DNA of 64,000 nucleotides from Gordonia sp. PDNC005 (GTDB taxonomy: Bacteria > Actinomycetota > Actinomycetes > Mycobacteriales > Mycobacteriaceae), in assembly GCF_016919385.1 (NCBI RefSeq), contig NZ_CP070351.1, positions 806,001-870,000 on the forward strand, read 5' to 3'. Shown here piece by piece: positions 10,297 to 18,063 of this stretch. A program made the translations under genes and the position numbers. Every line of letters starts with the position of its first letter. Position 1 is the stretch's first letter. A model generated the notes under the pieces. The model searched no databases. It saw only the letters and a list, made by a program, of their open reading frames with translations, and was not told where the DNA came from.

Positions 10297-10349
10297 CGCG
10301 GTGGGGCGTCGCCCTGTACCTGTTGCGAGCGCCCGTGCTGCTTGCCGTC

Positions 10350-10446
10350 TTTCGATCACCCATTTCGGACGCAGTGTCGGTACTCCGTGACCTATCTGGA
10401 TGTGGAGTGACGGAAAGTTCGGTCTGTGACGCTATCGGGTGACGGA
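10350..10446. repeat. 97-bp palindromic element, copy 2
   Basis: A diverged copy of the element at 10199-10296 in the same orientation: CATTTCGGACGCAGTGTCGG here against CATTTCCGACACGGCGTCGG there, ending in GGGTGACGGAACGC in both. The outer arms are imperfect at the left end (TTCGATCACCC). Confidence 0.72.
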
Positions 10447-10467
10447 ACGCCGAGCAGAGGAGTCGGT

Positions 10468-11064
10468 TCAGTCGAGTCCGCGGGCGGCGAGGGTGTCTGC
10501 GAAGCCGTCTGCCGTCTGCAGCGTCGCGAGAATCACCGGTGCGAAGAGGATGCGGGGGCCGGGGCGGAGGCCTCGGGCACGACGTGCCTCGTCCACCTGC
10601 GAGAACACCTCCGCGATCAGCGGAATGCTGCGGATCGTCAACGCGAAGGCCATCGCGATCAGATCAACGCGGACGCCGAGTCGGGCGAGCGGCGACATCG
10701 CGCGCACCAGTGCGTCGAGGATGTCCGCGGTGCGTGTCGTCAGCGTGACTACAGCTGCGAGCGACGCCGACGCGAGAAGGATCGAACACACGACGACTGC
10801 CCGCTGCCAATCGGTGATGATCAGCTGGAACACGAACAGTGCAGCGAGCATCCAGACCACACCCCGGACCTGCATCCACACCACGCGGAGCGGTACCCAT
10901 GCGACGACGAACATCGCCGTCGAGACGCCGATCGCGATACCCGCGGCGACCGGCGTTCGGACCACGAACGTCATGACGATGATCGACGCCGCCAGCAACA
11001 GGAACTTCAGCCCCGCCGGTAGTCGATGAAGCACCGAACGCCCGGGAACGTAGACGCCGATCAC
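10468..11064 (-). CDS. bioN: Biotin ECF transporter transmembrane subunit BioN
   Basis: A 198-residue integral membrane protein, the T-component that couples ATP hydrolysis to substrate movement in a group I ECF vitamin transporter. It has about five hydrophobic helices (LKFLLLAASIIVMTFVV, AAGIAIGVSTAMFVVAWV, and others) and the coupling motif area EARRARGLRPGPR, with ARG near the end. It lies 79 bases after bioM on the same strand, separated by a dyad repeat. Biotin specificity comes from the BioY neighbour. Confidence 0.87.
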   Translation of the reverse strand: MIGVYVPGRSVLHRLPAGLKFLLLAASIIVMTFVVRTPVAAGIAIGVSTAMFVVAWVPLRVVWMQVRGVVWMLAALFVFQLIITDWQRAVVVCSILLASASLAAVVTLTTRTADILDALVRAMSPLARLGVRVDLIAMAFALTIRSIPLIAEVFSQVDEARRARGLRPGPRILFAPVILATLQTADGFADTLAARGLD

Positions 11065-11100
11065 GACGTGGCCCCGACTGGTGTTTCGTGCGGGTTCAGC

Positions 11101-11136
11101 CTGCTGGACGTTGAGCGTGCGGAGCGAGTCGAAGCG
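11101..11136. repeat. Dispersed GC-rich dyad repeat between bioM and bioN
   Basis: A single copy of the repeat family seen near 4.3, 7.5, 54.9 and 60.8 kb, with small changes (GAGCGTGCGGAGCGAGTCGAAGCG). It sits within the bioYMN operon. Confidence 0.7.
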
Positions 11137-11143
11137 TCTGTCG

Positions 11144-11830
11144 TCACGACATCGACTTCCGGTAGTACGCGAGCGCCGAGGCTGGTTCGTCGTCGGCCAC
11201 TACCCGGCCGTCGTCGATCACGAGGATGCGGTCGTAGTCGGTGAGGATGTCGAGGTCGTGCGAGAGGACGATCAGTTGTTCGTCGAGTCCGGCGAACACG
11301 TCGCGCAGCATGAGAGTGTTCCGGAGGTCGAGCATCGTCGTCGGTTCGTCGGCGACGAGGACCGACGGTCCGAGAACCATCACTGACGCGAGCGCGAGAA
11401 GTTGTTTCTGCCCGCCGGATAGCTGATGTGCCGGTTGGTCGGCGTGGCCGTCCAACCTGAAGTCGGCGAGTACCTGCAGCGCCCTGGAGTGGCGGATCGC
11501 CTTGTCTTTGACGCTCCGCGACAGGGACAGTTCGATGTCTTCGACGACGGTCGGCATGATGATCTGTCGGTCCGGGTCGCTGAAGATGAATCCGACGTCG
11601 CGTCGGACCTGCCGTTTTTTCTTGCGTACGTCGCGGCCGTTGACCGCCACAGTGCCGCGGTCGGGGAGGATCAGCCCGTTGATCATGCGGGCCAGGGTCG
11701 ACTTCCCGGACCCGTTGGCTCCGACGATGCCGATCCGACGCTGCGTCAGGTCGAGATCGATGCCGCGGAGAACATGACGGTCGCCGAACGAATGCTCGAT
11801 GCCGTCGAAGACGATCGACGTGTCAGGCAT
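11144..11830 (-). CDS. bioM: Biotin ECF transporter ATP-binding subunit BioM
   Basis: A 228-residue ABC ATPase that energises the BioYMN biotin importer at the cytoplasmic face. Walker A is GANGSGKST (about residues 37-45), the Q-loop region is IFSDPDRQII, the signature is LSGGQKQ and Walker B is VLVADEPT, with the switch histidine in LIVLSHD. It overlaps the 3' end of bioY by 8 bases, so the two are translationally coupled. Confidence 0.9.
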   Translation of the reverse strand: MPDTSIVFDGIEHSFGDRHVLRGIDLDLTQRRIGIVGANGSGKSTLARMINGLILPDRGTVAVNGRDVRKKKRQVRRDVGFIFSDPDRQIIMPTVVEDIELSLSRSVKDKAIRHSRALQVLADFRLDGHADQPAHQLSGGQKQLLALASVMVLGPSVLVADEPTTMLDLRNTLMLRDVFAGLDEQLIVLSHDLDILTDYDRILVIDDGRVVADDEPASALAYYRKSMS

Positions 11831-12428
11831 TCTTCATGCGGCGCAGGGGAGTGATCAACCCTGGGCGTCCACGGTGGACGGGAGCCGCGACGAGCGCAGC
11901 GATCGTGGCTTTGATGGCGTCGCCCGCGAGGAACGGCCCGTTGGTCTTGATGGCCGCGAGCAGGGACATGTCGGTCTTCAGGAGCAGGCCGATGATCCCG
12001 AAGGCGTACACCACCGCTACGCCGCCGACGATGTTGAAGACGATGCCCGCGAACACGTTGTACCGGGGCATGAGATATGCCGTGAGCAGGCCGATCACCA
12101 GGACTCCGGGCAGGAACCCGATGAAGTAGCCCGCGGTCGGTGAGCTCAGTGCGACGAGTCCGGTGCGTCCGCCGGACAGGATCGGGAGTCCGGCGATCGC
12201 GAGGACCATGAAGATGAACACCGCGAGTGTGCCCTTCTTCGGTCCGAGCACTGCGCCGGCGAGCATCACGCCGAGTGACTGCAGGGTGATCGGCACGCCC
12301 GATGCGAGGTTGATCTGGCCGGGGAGGCCGAGGACGGCGATCAGCGCAGCGAAGACGGCGGCCTGCGCGAGGTCGGGCATCGAGAGCGCCCAGGGGCGGG
12401 AGGCGGGAGCCTTGGAGAGGTCGGTCAC
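11823..12428 (-). CDS. bioY: Biotin transporter substrate-binding subunit BioY
   Basis: A 201-residue membrane protein with about six helices, the biotin-binding S-component. The family hallmarks are AVLGLPGQINLASGVPITLQSLGVMLAG and LAIAGLPILSGGRTG followed by SPTAGYFIGFLPG. I chose GTG 12428 as the first start near the conserved region; ATG 12380 would trim into it. It heads the bioY-bioM-bioN operon. A perfect 17-base palindrome 43 bases upstream is a good operator candidate. Confidence 0.9.
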   Translation of the reverse strand: MTDLSKAPASRPWALSMPDLAQAAVFAALIAVLGLPGQINLASGVPITLQSLGVMLAGAVLGPKKGTLAVFIFMVLAIAGLPILSGGRTGLVALSSPTAGYFIGFLPGVLVIGLLTAYLMPRYNVFAGIVFNIVGGVAVVYAFGIIGLLLKTDMSLLAAIKTNGPFLAGDAIKATIAALVAAPVHRGRPGLITPLRRMKNA

Positions 12429-12470
12429 ACGTCTATCGTATTCGGGCGGCCTCGCAGTACATCTACCGGG

Positions 12471-12487
12471 CCTGTACGTCGTACAGG
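12471..12487. promoter_or_regulatory. Perfect palindrome upstream of bioY, candidate operator
   Basis: CCTGTACGTCGTACAGG is a perfect inverted repeat of 8-base arms around one central T. It lies 43 bases before bioY and about 200 bases before the divergent P-loop gene. It does not look like the BioQ sites known to me from actinobacteria (GAAC-N3-GTTC type), so the cognate regulator is unknown. Confidence 0.6.
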
Positions 12488-12695
12488 ATTGGCGTGATCG
12501 GTCTACAGGCAACGTGTGGGGTTACGGACCTTCGCCGGCTTGATTCTCGAAGAGCGAGACTCCTCACAAGCGCCACCCGGTACACGATCAACCGGGTACA
12601 GGTCCGCCGGAGGAGAATCTGTTGACAGGAGTCAGTCGGTCGAAGAAGACTTGTCCGTTGGCCAAGTGCCGCGGACACTACCGGAGGGGCTCCTG

Positions 12696-13238
12696 ATGGA
12701 TGGAAACGTGATCATTCTGACTGGTCCGCCGGGATCGGGAAAGAGCACTGTCGCAAGCTCGCTCGCCCGAAACTTCGCGCAAGGTGTGCATCTGCATGCT
12801 GACGACTTCTGGCACTACATAGTTGCCGGAGCAATCCCTCCGTTCGATCCAGCATCCGCTGCTCAGAACCAGACAGTCATGGATGTCATCGCCGGAGCTG
12901 CTATCCGCTACGCAGCAGGAGGATTCACGACCGTGCTCGACGGTATCGTCGGCCCGTGGATGCTCCACCACTTCCGCGACCGCACGTTAGACATTGCCGT
13001 CCACTACGTGGTGCTCCGACCCAGCCGAGACGTTGCATTGACGCGGGCTCAGTCGCGCACTTCACCTGATGCGCTCGTCGACGAGCAGCCAGTCCTTGCG
13101 ATGTGGGACCAGTTCGCGTCCATCGGGGAGTTCGAGCCGAACGTGCTTGACACATCGACAGACGACACCCGCCGCACCATCGAACGCGTCATGCATGCCG
13201 TTGCTACCAATACGTTCCGCCTCGATGCCAGACCCTAA
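12696..13238 (+). CDS. P-loop kinase (AAA_33-type ATPase)
   Basis: A 180-residue P-loop NTPase of the small-molecule kinase type. Walker A is GPPGSGKST at about residues 9-17 and HADDFWHYI follows where such kinases bind substrate. ATG 12696 has CGGAGGGG 6-13 bases upstream. Related proteins are annotated as chloramphenicol phosphotransferase-like, shikimate/gluconate kinase-like or toxin kinases; the substrate cannot be read here. It stands alone, divergent from bioY. Confidence 0.75.
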   Translation: MDGNVIILTGPPGSGKSTVASSLARNFAQGVHLHADDFWHYIVAGAIPPFDPASAAQNQTVMDVIAGAAIRYAAGGFTTVLDGIVGPWMLHHFRDRTLDIAVHYVVLRPSRDVALTRAQSRTSPDALVDEQPVLAMWDQFASIGEFEPNVLDTSTDDTRRTIERVMHAVATNTFRLDARP

Positions 13239-13415
13239 CGGGGCCCCAAGGCGCACCGTCACCCGGTATCAACATCGTCGCCCGCAATGCAGAAACTCGG
13301 ACGCCCCCGGCTCGCGCGGGCCAACGCCTCACCGCGCGAGTCATGAGAATTGGGTCCGGTCTTTCGCTGCTTCCTGGCCGTACGTGAAGTCGGTGACCAA
13401 CAGCGAAGGTCTCAG

Positions 13416-14246
13416 TCACTCAACCGGAGTGACATCAACGATGGCTAGTTCATCGGCCCGCAGCACAGAATCGATCGCCGCAATCGTGCCATCGGCGGCG
13501 AACGTGATGTCCATGACGAGGTACAGGGATCCGGGAGTGCCAGACGGGTGCGGCACCATGACGCCGATCCGGCCGTCGACGAGGACGGCCACCGCGGTCT
13601 TTGCCCGGAACATGAATGCTTCGGCGATCGCGGGTGCGCCGCTGACGAGTTCGAGCGGCTTGTCGTCGGTGTAGGTGCGGAAGACCGCGTCGGGGTCGAG
13701 GAGTTCAACGAGGGCTGTGAAGTCCCCGTCGCGCGAGGCTGAGAGGAACGCGGTCACGGCCTTCGCGCGACGGGATTCGGCCGTCGGCGGCTGGCCGGAG
13801 ACCCGCTTGCGGGCGCGACTGGCGACCTGCCGTGTCGCCGCGGGCGACTTCCCAAGAATCGATGCGACGTCGTCGAACGGCAGGCCGAATATGTCGTGCA
13901 GAACGAACGCGACACGCTCGGCCGGGTTGAGACTGTCGACGACAGCGCCCAGAGCGGATCCGAGAGCGTCGGCGAGTTGAGCCTCGTCGCCCGGGCCGGC
14001 TTGGAGGTCGACCGGCTCAACAGTGTTGATCGGCGCGGTGTCGCGTCGTGCCCTCAACATGTCGAGGCAGATGCGGGAGACGACGGTCGTGAGCCATGCC
14101 GTCGGATTGTCGATCTCGTCGTCCACACTCGCGGTCCGAAGCCACGCCTCCTGTACGGCTTCCTCTGCGTCCGTGGGCGATCCGAGGATCCGAGTCGCCA
14201 CGGAGAGCAGTCGTGGGCGGGCGGATTCGAAGTCGTTGATCTGCAT
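13416..14246 (-). CDS. ECF sigma factor, SigJ-like, with C-terminal SnoaL-type domain
   Basis: A 276-residue ECF sigma factor of the SigJ/ECF41 type. Sigma-2 covers about residues 5-70 (ILGSPTDAEEAVQEAWLR), sigma-4 about 105-160 (LNPAERVAFVLHDIFGLPFDDVASILGKSP), and residues 165-276 form the fused SnoaL/NTF2-like domain (FLSASRDGDFTALVELLDPDAVFRTY). This family has no separate anti-sigma; the C-terminal domain modulates activity. It is divergent from an AhpD-like gene, a common partner of ECF41 sigma factors, often its target. Confidence 0.9.
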   Translation of the reverse strand: MQINDFESARPRLLSVATRILGSPTDAEEAVQEAWLRTASVDDEIDNPTAWLTTVVSRICLDMLRARRDTAPINTVEPVDLQAGPGDEAQLADALGSALGAVVDSLNPAERVAFVLHDIFGLPFDDVASILGKSPAATRQVASRARKRVSGQPPTAESRRAKAVTAFLSASRDGDFTALVELLDPDAVFRTYTDDKPLELVSGAPAIAEAFMFRAKTAVAVLVDGRIGVMVPHPSGTPGSLYLVMDITFAADGTIAAIDSVLRADELAIVDVTPVE

Positions 14247-14349
14247 GTGTCACATCCTTGTCGGTTGATCCGTCATATGTGTGACGGAGCAAAAGCTTCG
14301 TGTGTGACACCCCGGCGACACTGCCGACCTCGATGCAAGGAGAACCACC

Positions 14350-14808
14350 GTGAACGCTCGGATGACCAACCCCGTGATGCTGCTGCCCGGCCTGTTCAAC
14401 GGGATGAACGAGATCGGAAAGGCGATCGCTGCGACCGGTGTGCCGCAAGACCTGTGCGAGATGGTGAACATGCGCGCCAGCCAGATCAACGGCTGCTCGA
14501 CATGCATGGACGGACACTGGCGGATCGCCCGCAAGCTCGGCGTCAGCGACGAGAAGCTGTTCGCGGTCGGCGCCTGGCACGACATGCCGTACTTCTCCGA
14601 CGCCGAGCGCATCGCGTTGGAGATGACCGACGAACTCACCCGCCTCGCCGACAACCCGACGGTCGTCTCCGACGACCTGTGGGACCGGGCGGCCGACGAG
14701 TTCGACGAAGCTCAGCTCGCCGCGCTTGTCGTCGCGATCGCGAACATCAACATGTACAACCGCATCAACCACGCAACCCGTCAGGTCGGGGGTTCGTGGA
14801 AGCCGTGA
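14350..14808 (+). CDS. AhpD-like carboxymuconolactone decarboxylase-family protein
   Basis: A 152-residue alkylhydroperoxidase-like protein. The CMD domain motif is seen at about residues 45-60: MRASQINGCSTCMDGH, with the redox CxxC and the distal histidine. GTG 14350 has GGAGAA 8 bases upstream. Such proteins use the cysteine pair to reduce peroxides or act as carboxymuconolactone decarboxylases; the substrate is unknown. Divergence from the SigJ-like gene predicts control by that sigma factor. Confidence 0.88.
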   Translation: MNARMTNPVMLLPGLFNGMNEIGKAIAATGVPQDLCEMVNMRASQINGCSTCMDGHWRIARKLGVSDEKLFAVGAWHDMPYFSDAERIALEMTDELTRLADNPTVVSDDLWDRAADEFDEAQLAALVVAIANINMYNRINHATRQVGGSWKP

Positions 14809-15086
14809 ACTTCTCGGAATGCTCCTCGGCGAGGCGCGTCGATGTGCGGAGGTCGGCAGTCTCCGGGTGAAGGAGGAAGTTCCGGGCGATACTCACACCG
14901 TGAGTCAGACGGGTGCCTGGCGATTGGTGTTCCGTCGGGCGGTCGGCATCCCTAGGCGATGAACCCGACGGAGTGGTCGTTGGTCGTAGTCGGCACCGTA
15001 GCGCCGACCTACGGCAGATTCAGTGGTAGACACAACTGCCGGTCGTACTCATTCGTACCGGATTCGACCGACCATTTGGAGCGACC

Positions 15087-15620
15087 GTGGAGCACACACT
15101 GGCCCTGGGCGATCCGCGATGGGCGACGCTGACCCACCGCGCAGGAGTCGGACCGACAGATGAGATCGACATCGCGGCCGAACTCACGGCGCTTCTCGCA
15201 GATCCGACCGATGACGAGCGCATCCAGGATCTCTGGCCGTACCTGGCGTCGGAGGGGTCGACGTGGGATTCCGCGTACGCCGCTCTTCCGTACCTGGTCG
15301 AGATCATTGCGCGACGGGTCCCAACGAACCGCGGCGAACTGCTTAGCGTCGTCGGGATCATCCTCACGGGAGGGTCTGACGATAACGTGCCCGCGGACCT
15401 CGAGGTCGGCTACCGCGCGTCCCTCGCTGCGGTGTATCCCTTTCTCGGCGAAGCGATCCCGTTCATCACGCCAGCTGACCTGCCGTGGGTTCTCGGCACT
15501 ATCGCGGCTCTTCGCGGAAACCGGGAACTAGCGGAAGTGCTCCAGGAACCCGAGTCTCTCGACGCGACGTGCGACGAATGTGGTGCCGACGTTCACGTAG
15601 AGGTGCCGGGATTGTCGTGA
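15087..15620 (+). CDS. Hypothetical protein with C-terminal CxxC
   Basis: A 177-residue protein I do not recognise. GTG 15087 has a TTGGAGCG site upstream. It is acidic and mostly helical, with segments such as LWPYLASEGSTWDSAYAALPYLVEII, and a terminal CDECGADVHVEVPG that resembles half a zinc ribbon. Similar proteins occur as single genes in Actinobacteria. It precedes the kinase gene by about 170 bases on the same strand. Confidence 0.65.
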   Translation: MEHTLALGDPRWATLTHRAGVGPTDEIDIAAELTALLADPTDDERIQDLWPYLASEGSTWDSAYAALPYLVEIIARRVPTNRGELLSVVGIILTGGSDDNVPADLEVGYRASLAAVYPFLGEAIPFITPADLPWVLGTIAALRGNRELAEVLQEPESLDATCDECGADVHVEVPGLS

Positions 15621-15790
15621 GGTCAGCAGTTCGCATCCGATTCTCCAAGAGCACGCGCCGACTCACGTCGTCGGGTGACCGTATGGACGGCGTCGGACAA
15701 TTGGCGTGTGCTTAGTCGCCAGTGTCCTTCGACCGGATGGACTCGCGGGGCCGGCTTCCTTCTCAGAGAGAAGCCGGTCAGACTCTTTCG

Positions 15791-17161
15791 GTGGACTTCA
15801 CGGAGATCGCCGGGTATCGCATCGTTCGCAAACTCGGCGCGGGCGGGATGGGACAAGTCTTCCTCGCGGAGCACCCGCGACTGCCGCGTATGGATGCGCT
15901 CAAGCTCCTAGACGCGGGAGTGACGCGCAGCGACGACTTCAAAGCACGGTTCGTGCGCGAGGCGGACATGCTCGCGAAACTCAGTCACACGAACATCGTC
16001 ACGCCCTACGACCGAGGCGAGTTCGATGGACGACTCTGGATCGCGATGGAGTACGTCGACGGGACTGACGCCGCCGAGCTCGTGAAGGAGCGGGGGCCGC
16101 TCGACGTCGATCTTGCCCTGCGACTCGTCGACGGTGCCGGAGCAGCACTGGACTACGTGTGGCGTAAGGAACGGGTCACGCATCGCGACGTCAAACCGGC
16201 GAACATCCTGGTCGGCATCGACGATGGACAGGTCGAGTCGGTGAAGCTCGCCGACTTCGGAATCGCCAAAGCCGTCGGCGAGGGGACGGCACTGACGTCG
16301 ACCGGAATGACGGTCGGCACGATGCAGTATGTGTCGCCGGAAGCGATCGAGGGCCACGACCTCGACAATCGTGCAGATGTCTATTCCCTCGCCTGCACTG
16401 CGTTCCACCTGCTTGCCGGCCATCCTCCGTTCGACGGTCCTTCGATCACGGCTCTGCAGTCGGCGCACCTCACCAAGGCCCCGCCGCGGATCAACGAGGT
16501 GGCACCGCACCTGCCGGCTGCTTTAGACAGCGTCTTCGCTCGTGCCCTCGCCAAGAATCCGAACGATCGATACTCGACGTGCGCCGACCTTGTGGGCGCA
16601 CTGCGGAACGCACTGAGCGGGATAGCGGAGCCTGCGTACGCGGGGACCATCTCAGCGCCGGTCATGCCTGCCCCAACCGCCGTTCAGAAACGCCGAACGA
16701 CTGTATTGGCCGCAGCGGCAACGCTGTTGGCGATCGCAGTGGTGGCGGGCGCGGGGTATGCGGCCTTCCAGGCTCGAGGAAGCAGTGACGATGTTGCCGT
16801 CCCGGCAACGTCCGCCAGTCGGACGCAGACGACGACGGCGTCGCGCGTAACCACGACAACGACGGTGGTCCCGGAGCCAACCTGGACTCCGGAAGTGACA
16901 GTCGAAACGACGACAGAGACACCCGTTCCGTACGAGGGGATGCCGTGCTCTTCGGCTGAGTTCAACACCGAGAATGCCGACGGAACTCTGTACTGCAGTG
17001 CCCTGGAGGGGGCGTGGACAGACAAGACGCACCAGAGTCGAGGCGCTGTGGAGCAGGGGTCCGAATGCTCTGAGCCGGGCACGCGAGCTCGAATCTCGCG
17101 GACAGAAGCGATCGCCACCTGCAGCCCAGACTCGTCGGGTGGATACTCCTGGCAGTACTGA
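15791..17161 (+). CDS. Membrane Ser/Thr protein kinase (PknB-like)
   Basis: A eukaryotic-type kinase of 456 residues. The domain runs from about residue 8 (GYRIVRKLGAGGMGQVFLAEHP) to 280, with DALKLL (ATP lysine), HRDVKPANIL, DFGIAK and VGTMQYVSPE. A membrane helix is at about 304-327, then a Thr-rich linker and a small extracytoplasmic domain with four cysteines. I chose GTG 15791 because homologues start just before GYRI; GTG 15722 and ATG 15737 are in frame, none with a good ribosome site. A diverged copy of the first 20 codons and upstream DNA reappears at 17875-17998. Confidence 0.85.
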   Translation: MDFTEIAGYRIVRKLGAGGMGQVFLAEHPRLPRMDALKLLDAGVTRSDDFKARFVREADMLAKLSHTNIVTPYDRGEFDGRLWIAMEYVDGTDAAELVKERGPLDVDLALRLVDGAGAALDYVWRKERVTHRDVKPANILVGIDDGQVESVKLADFGIAKAVGEGTALTSTGMTVGTMQYVSPEAIEGHDLDNRADVYSLACTAFHLLAGHPPFDGPSITALQSAHLTKAPPRINEVAPHLPAALDSVFARALAKNPNDRYSTCADLVGALRNALSGIAEPAYAGTISAPVMPAPTAVQKRRTTVLAAAATLLAIAVVAGAGYAAFQARGSSDDVAVPATSASRTQTTTASRVTTTTTVVPEPTWTPEVTVETTTETPVPYEGMPCSSAEFNTENADGTLYCSALEGAWTDKTHQSRGAVEQGSECSEPGTRARISRTEAIATCSPDSSGGYSWQY

Positions 17162-17253
17162 TCAGCGTCGCATTCGACACAAGTGAGGGCGCACAGATGA
17201 TTGGGCGAGTCTAGAAGACGAGGGCTTGATGAAGAGCGAGGTAGGCAAAGGTG

Positions 17254-17724
17254 TCAACCATGCCGGACACCGGATCCGGGAATCCCTGACGGAATGAGTC
17301 TGATCCACTGTCGTGTTGGAGTCGCTTTCGCCGTGGTGCGGCCGGGTATGCGGCCACGGAACGCGTCGCTGCAATTATCGCAGAATCGCTTGGGCTGACC
17401 GACGGTCCAGCACTTCTTACGGCAGTTTTGGCACGTGAACTCGATTCGGTGAGCGAGCGGGCGAGCTGTGCGCCGCCGACGGCGCGGGCCCGCTGCTGGC
17501 TGAACGACGACGATCGGCGTTGTAGGTGACGACTTCTTCTTGGTTTTGCGTTTCGGCTGTTCCCACAGGGCATCACGTTTAGTGATGAGGTCCGCCAGGC
17601 GCCGTCGAGCACCGTCGTTGAGCTCGTTCGGCAGACCGCGCGAGCGGATGGCCACAATCTGGGTGCAGAGGTTTCGATACTGCGCGTGACGCGGATGTGC
17701 GGGGTCGGTCAACGGTATCGACAT
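17254..17724 (-). CDS. Small zinc-ribbon protein
   Basis: A 156-residue basic protein with a zinc ribbon. ATG 17724 has GAAGGAGAA just upstream. Residues 1-55 are helical (PRHAQYRNLCTQIVAIRSRG), then a lysine-rich linker KRKTKKKSSP, then FTCQNCRKKCWTV...FCDNC, that is Cys-x2-Cys-x13-Cys-x2-Cys. The tail is basic. A reading frame at the far edge of the defence island (52584 leftward) has the same ribbon with identical spacing. Function unknown; nucleic-acid binding is a reasonable guess. Confidence 0.7.
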   Translation of the reverse strand: MSIPLTDPAHPRHAQYRNLCTQIVAIRSRGLPNELNDGARRRLADLITKRDALWEQPKRKTKKKSSPTTPIVVVQPAAGPRRRRRTARPLAHRIEFTCQNCRKKCWTVGQPKRFCDNCSDAFRGRIPGRTTAKATPTRQWIRLIPSGIPGSGVRHG

Positions 17725-18063
17725 GGACTTCTCCTTCGGGCCGCTGTGAGCGATGAATCGGACGATATGCGACACCACTGACAATTCTCGATCTATTCGA
17801 CTCGTTCGGCAGAAGTTCAGTGGTCGCCCTGTACGGTGCCGACGTCCGGCAACTCGCGCGCACCCAGTTGTCACTGTCCTACGTTCGGAGGTACTCGCGG
17901 CGCCTGCTTCCGTTGTGATGAGAACCCGGTCAGACTCTTTCAGTGGACTTCACGGAGATCGCCGAATATCGCATCGTTCGCCAACTCGGCGCGGCCGGAT
18001 GTTCGATCTCGAACGCCGGATCGCCGGCGCGCAGTTTCGGCGTCGAATAGGGAAGGGCATGCT
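17725..18063. other. Gap holding a duplicated kinase 5' end
   Basis: The 339 bases between divergent genes carry the ribosome site of the zinc-ribbon gene, the kinase-derived duplication at 17875-17998 and the GGAAGGG ribosome site of the next gene. No other feature is visible. Confidence 0.6.
17875..17998 (+). pseudogene. Truncated duplicate of the kinase 5' region
   Basis: This stretch aligns with 15718-15845. The last 70 bases or so are nearly identical (from CCGGTCAGACTCTTTC through the codons for DFTEIAxYRIVR-LGA), while the part further upstream is diverged. Homology stops at GGCGCGGCC, where the kinase goes on to its glycine loop. It is therefore a remnant of a kinase gene start, or a promoter carried in by segmental duplication, and lies 65 bases before the 632-aa gene. 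Confidence 0.8.

Larger units (their letters stand above)
10146..10467. other. Repeat-bearing intergenic region
   Basis: The 322 bases between convergent genes hold two related palindromic elements (10199-10296 and 10350-10446) and a short run of CGGGTTCTC direct repeats near 10150-10170. No gene or RNA is supported. Confidence 0.6.

Noticed and set aside
13311..13340. Terminator between the P-loop kinase and the SigJ-like gene
   Set aside because: A 9-bp stem (13311-13319 with 13332-13340) exists, but the loop is long and no T-run follows.
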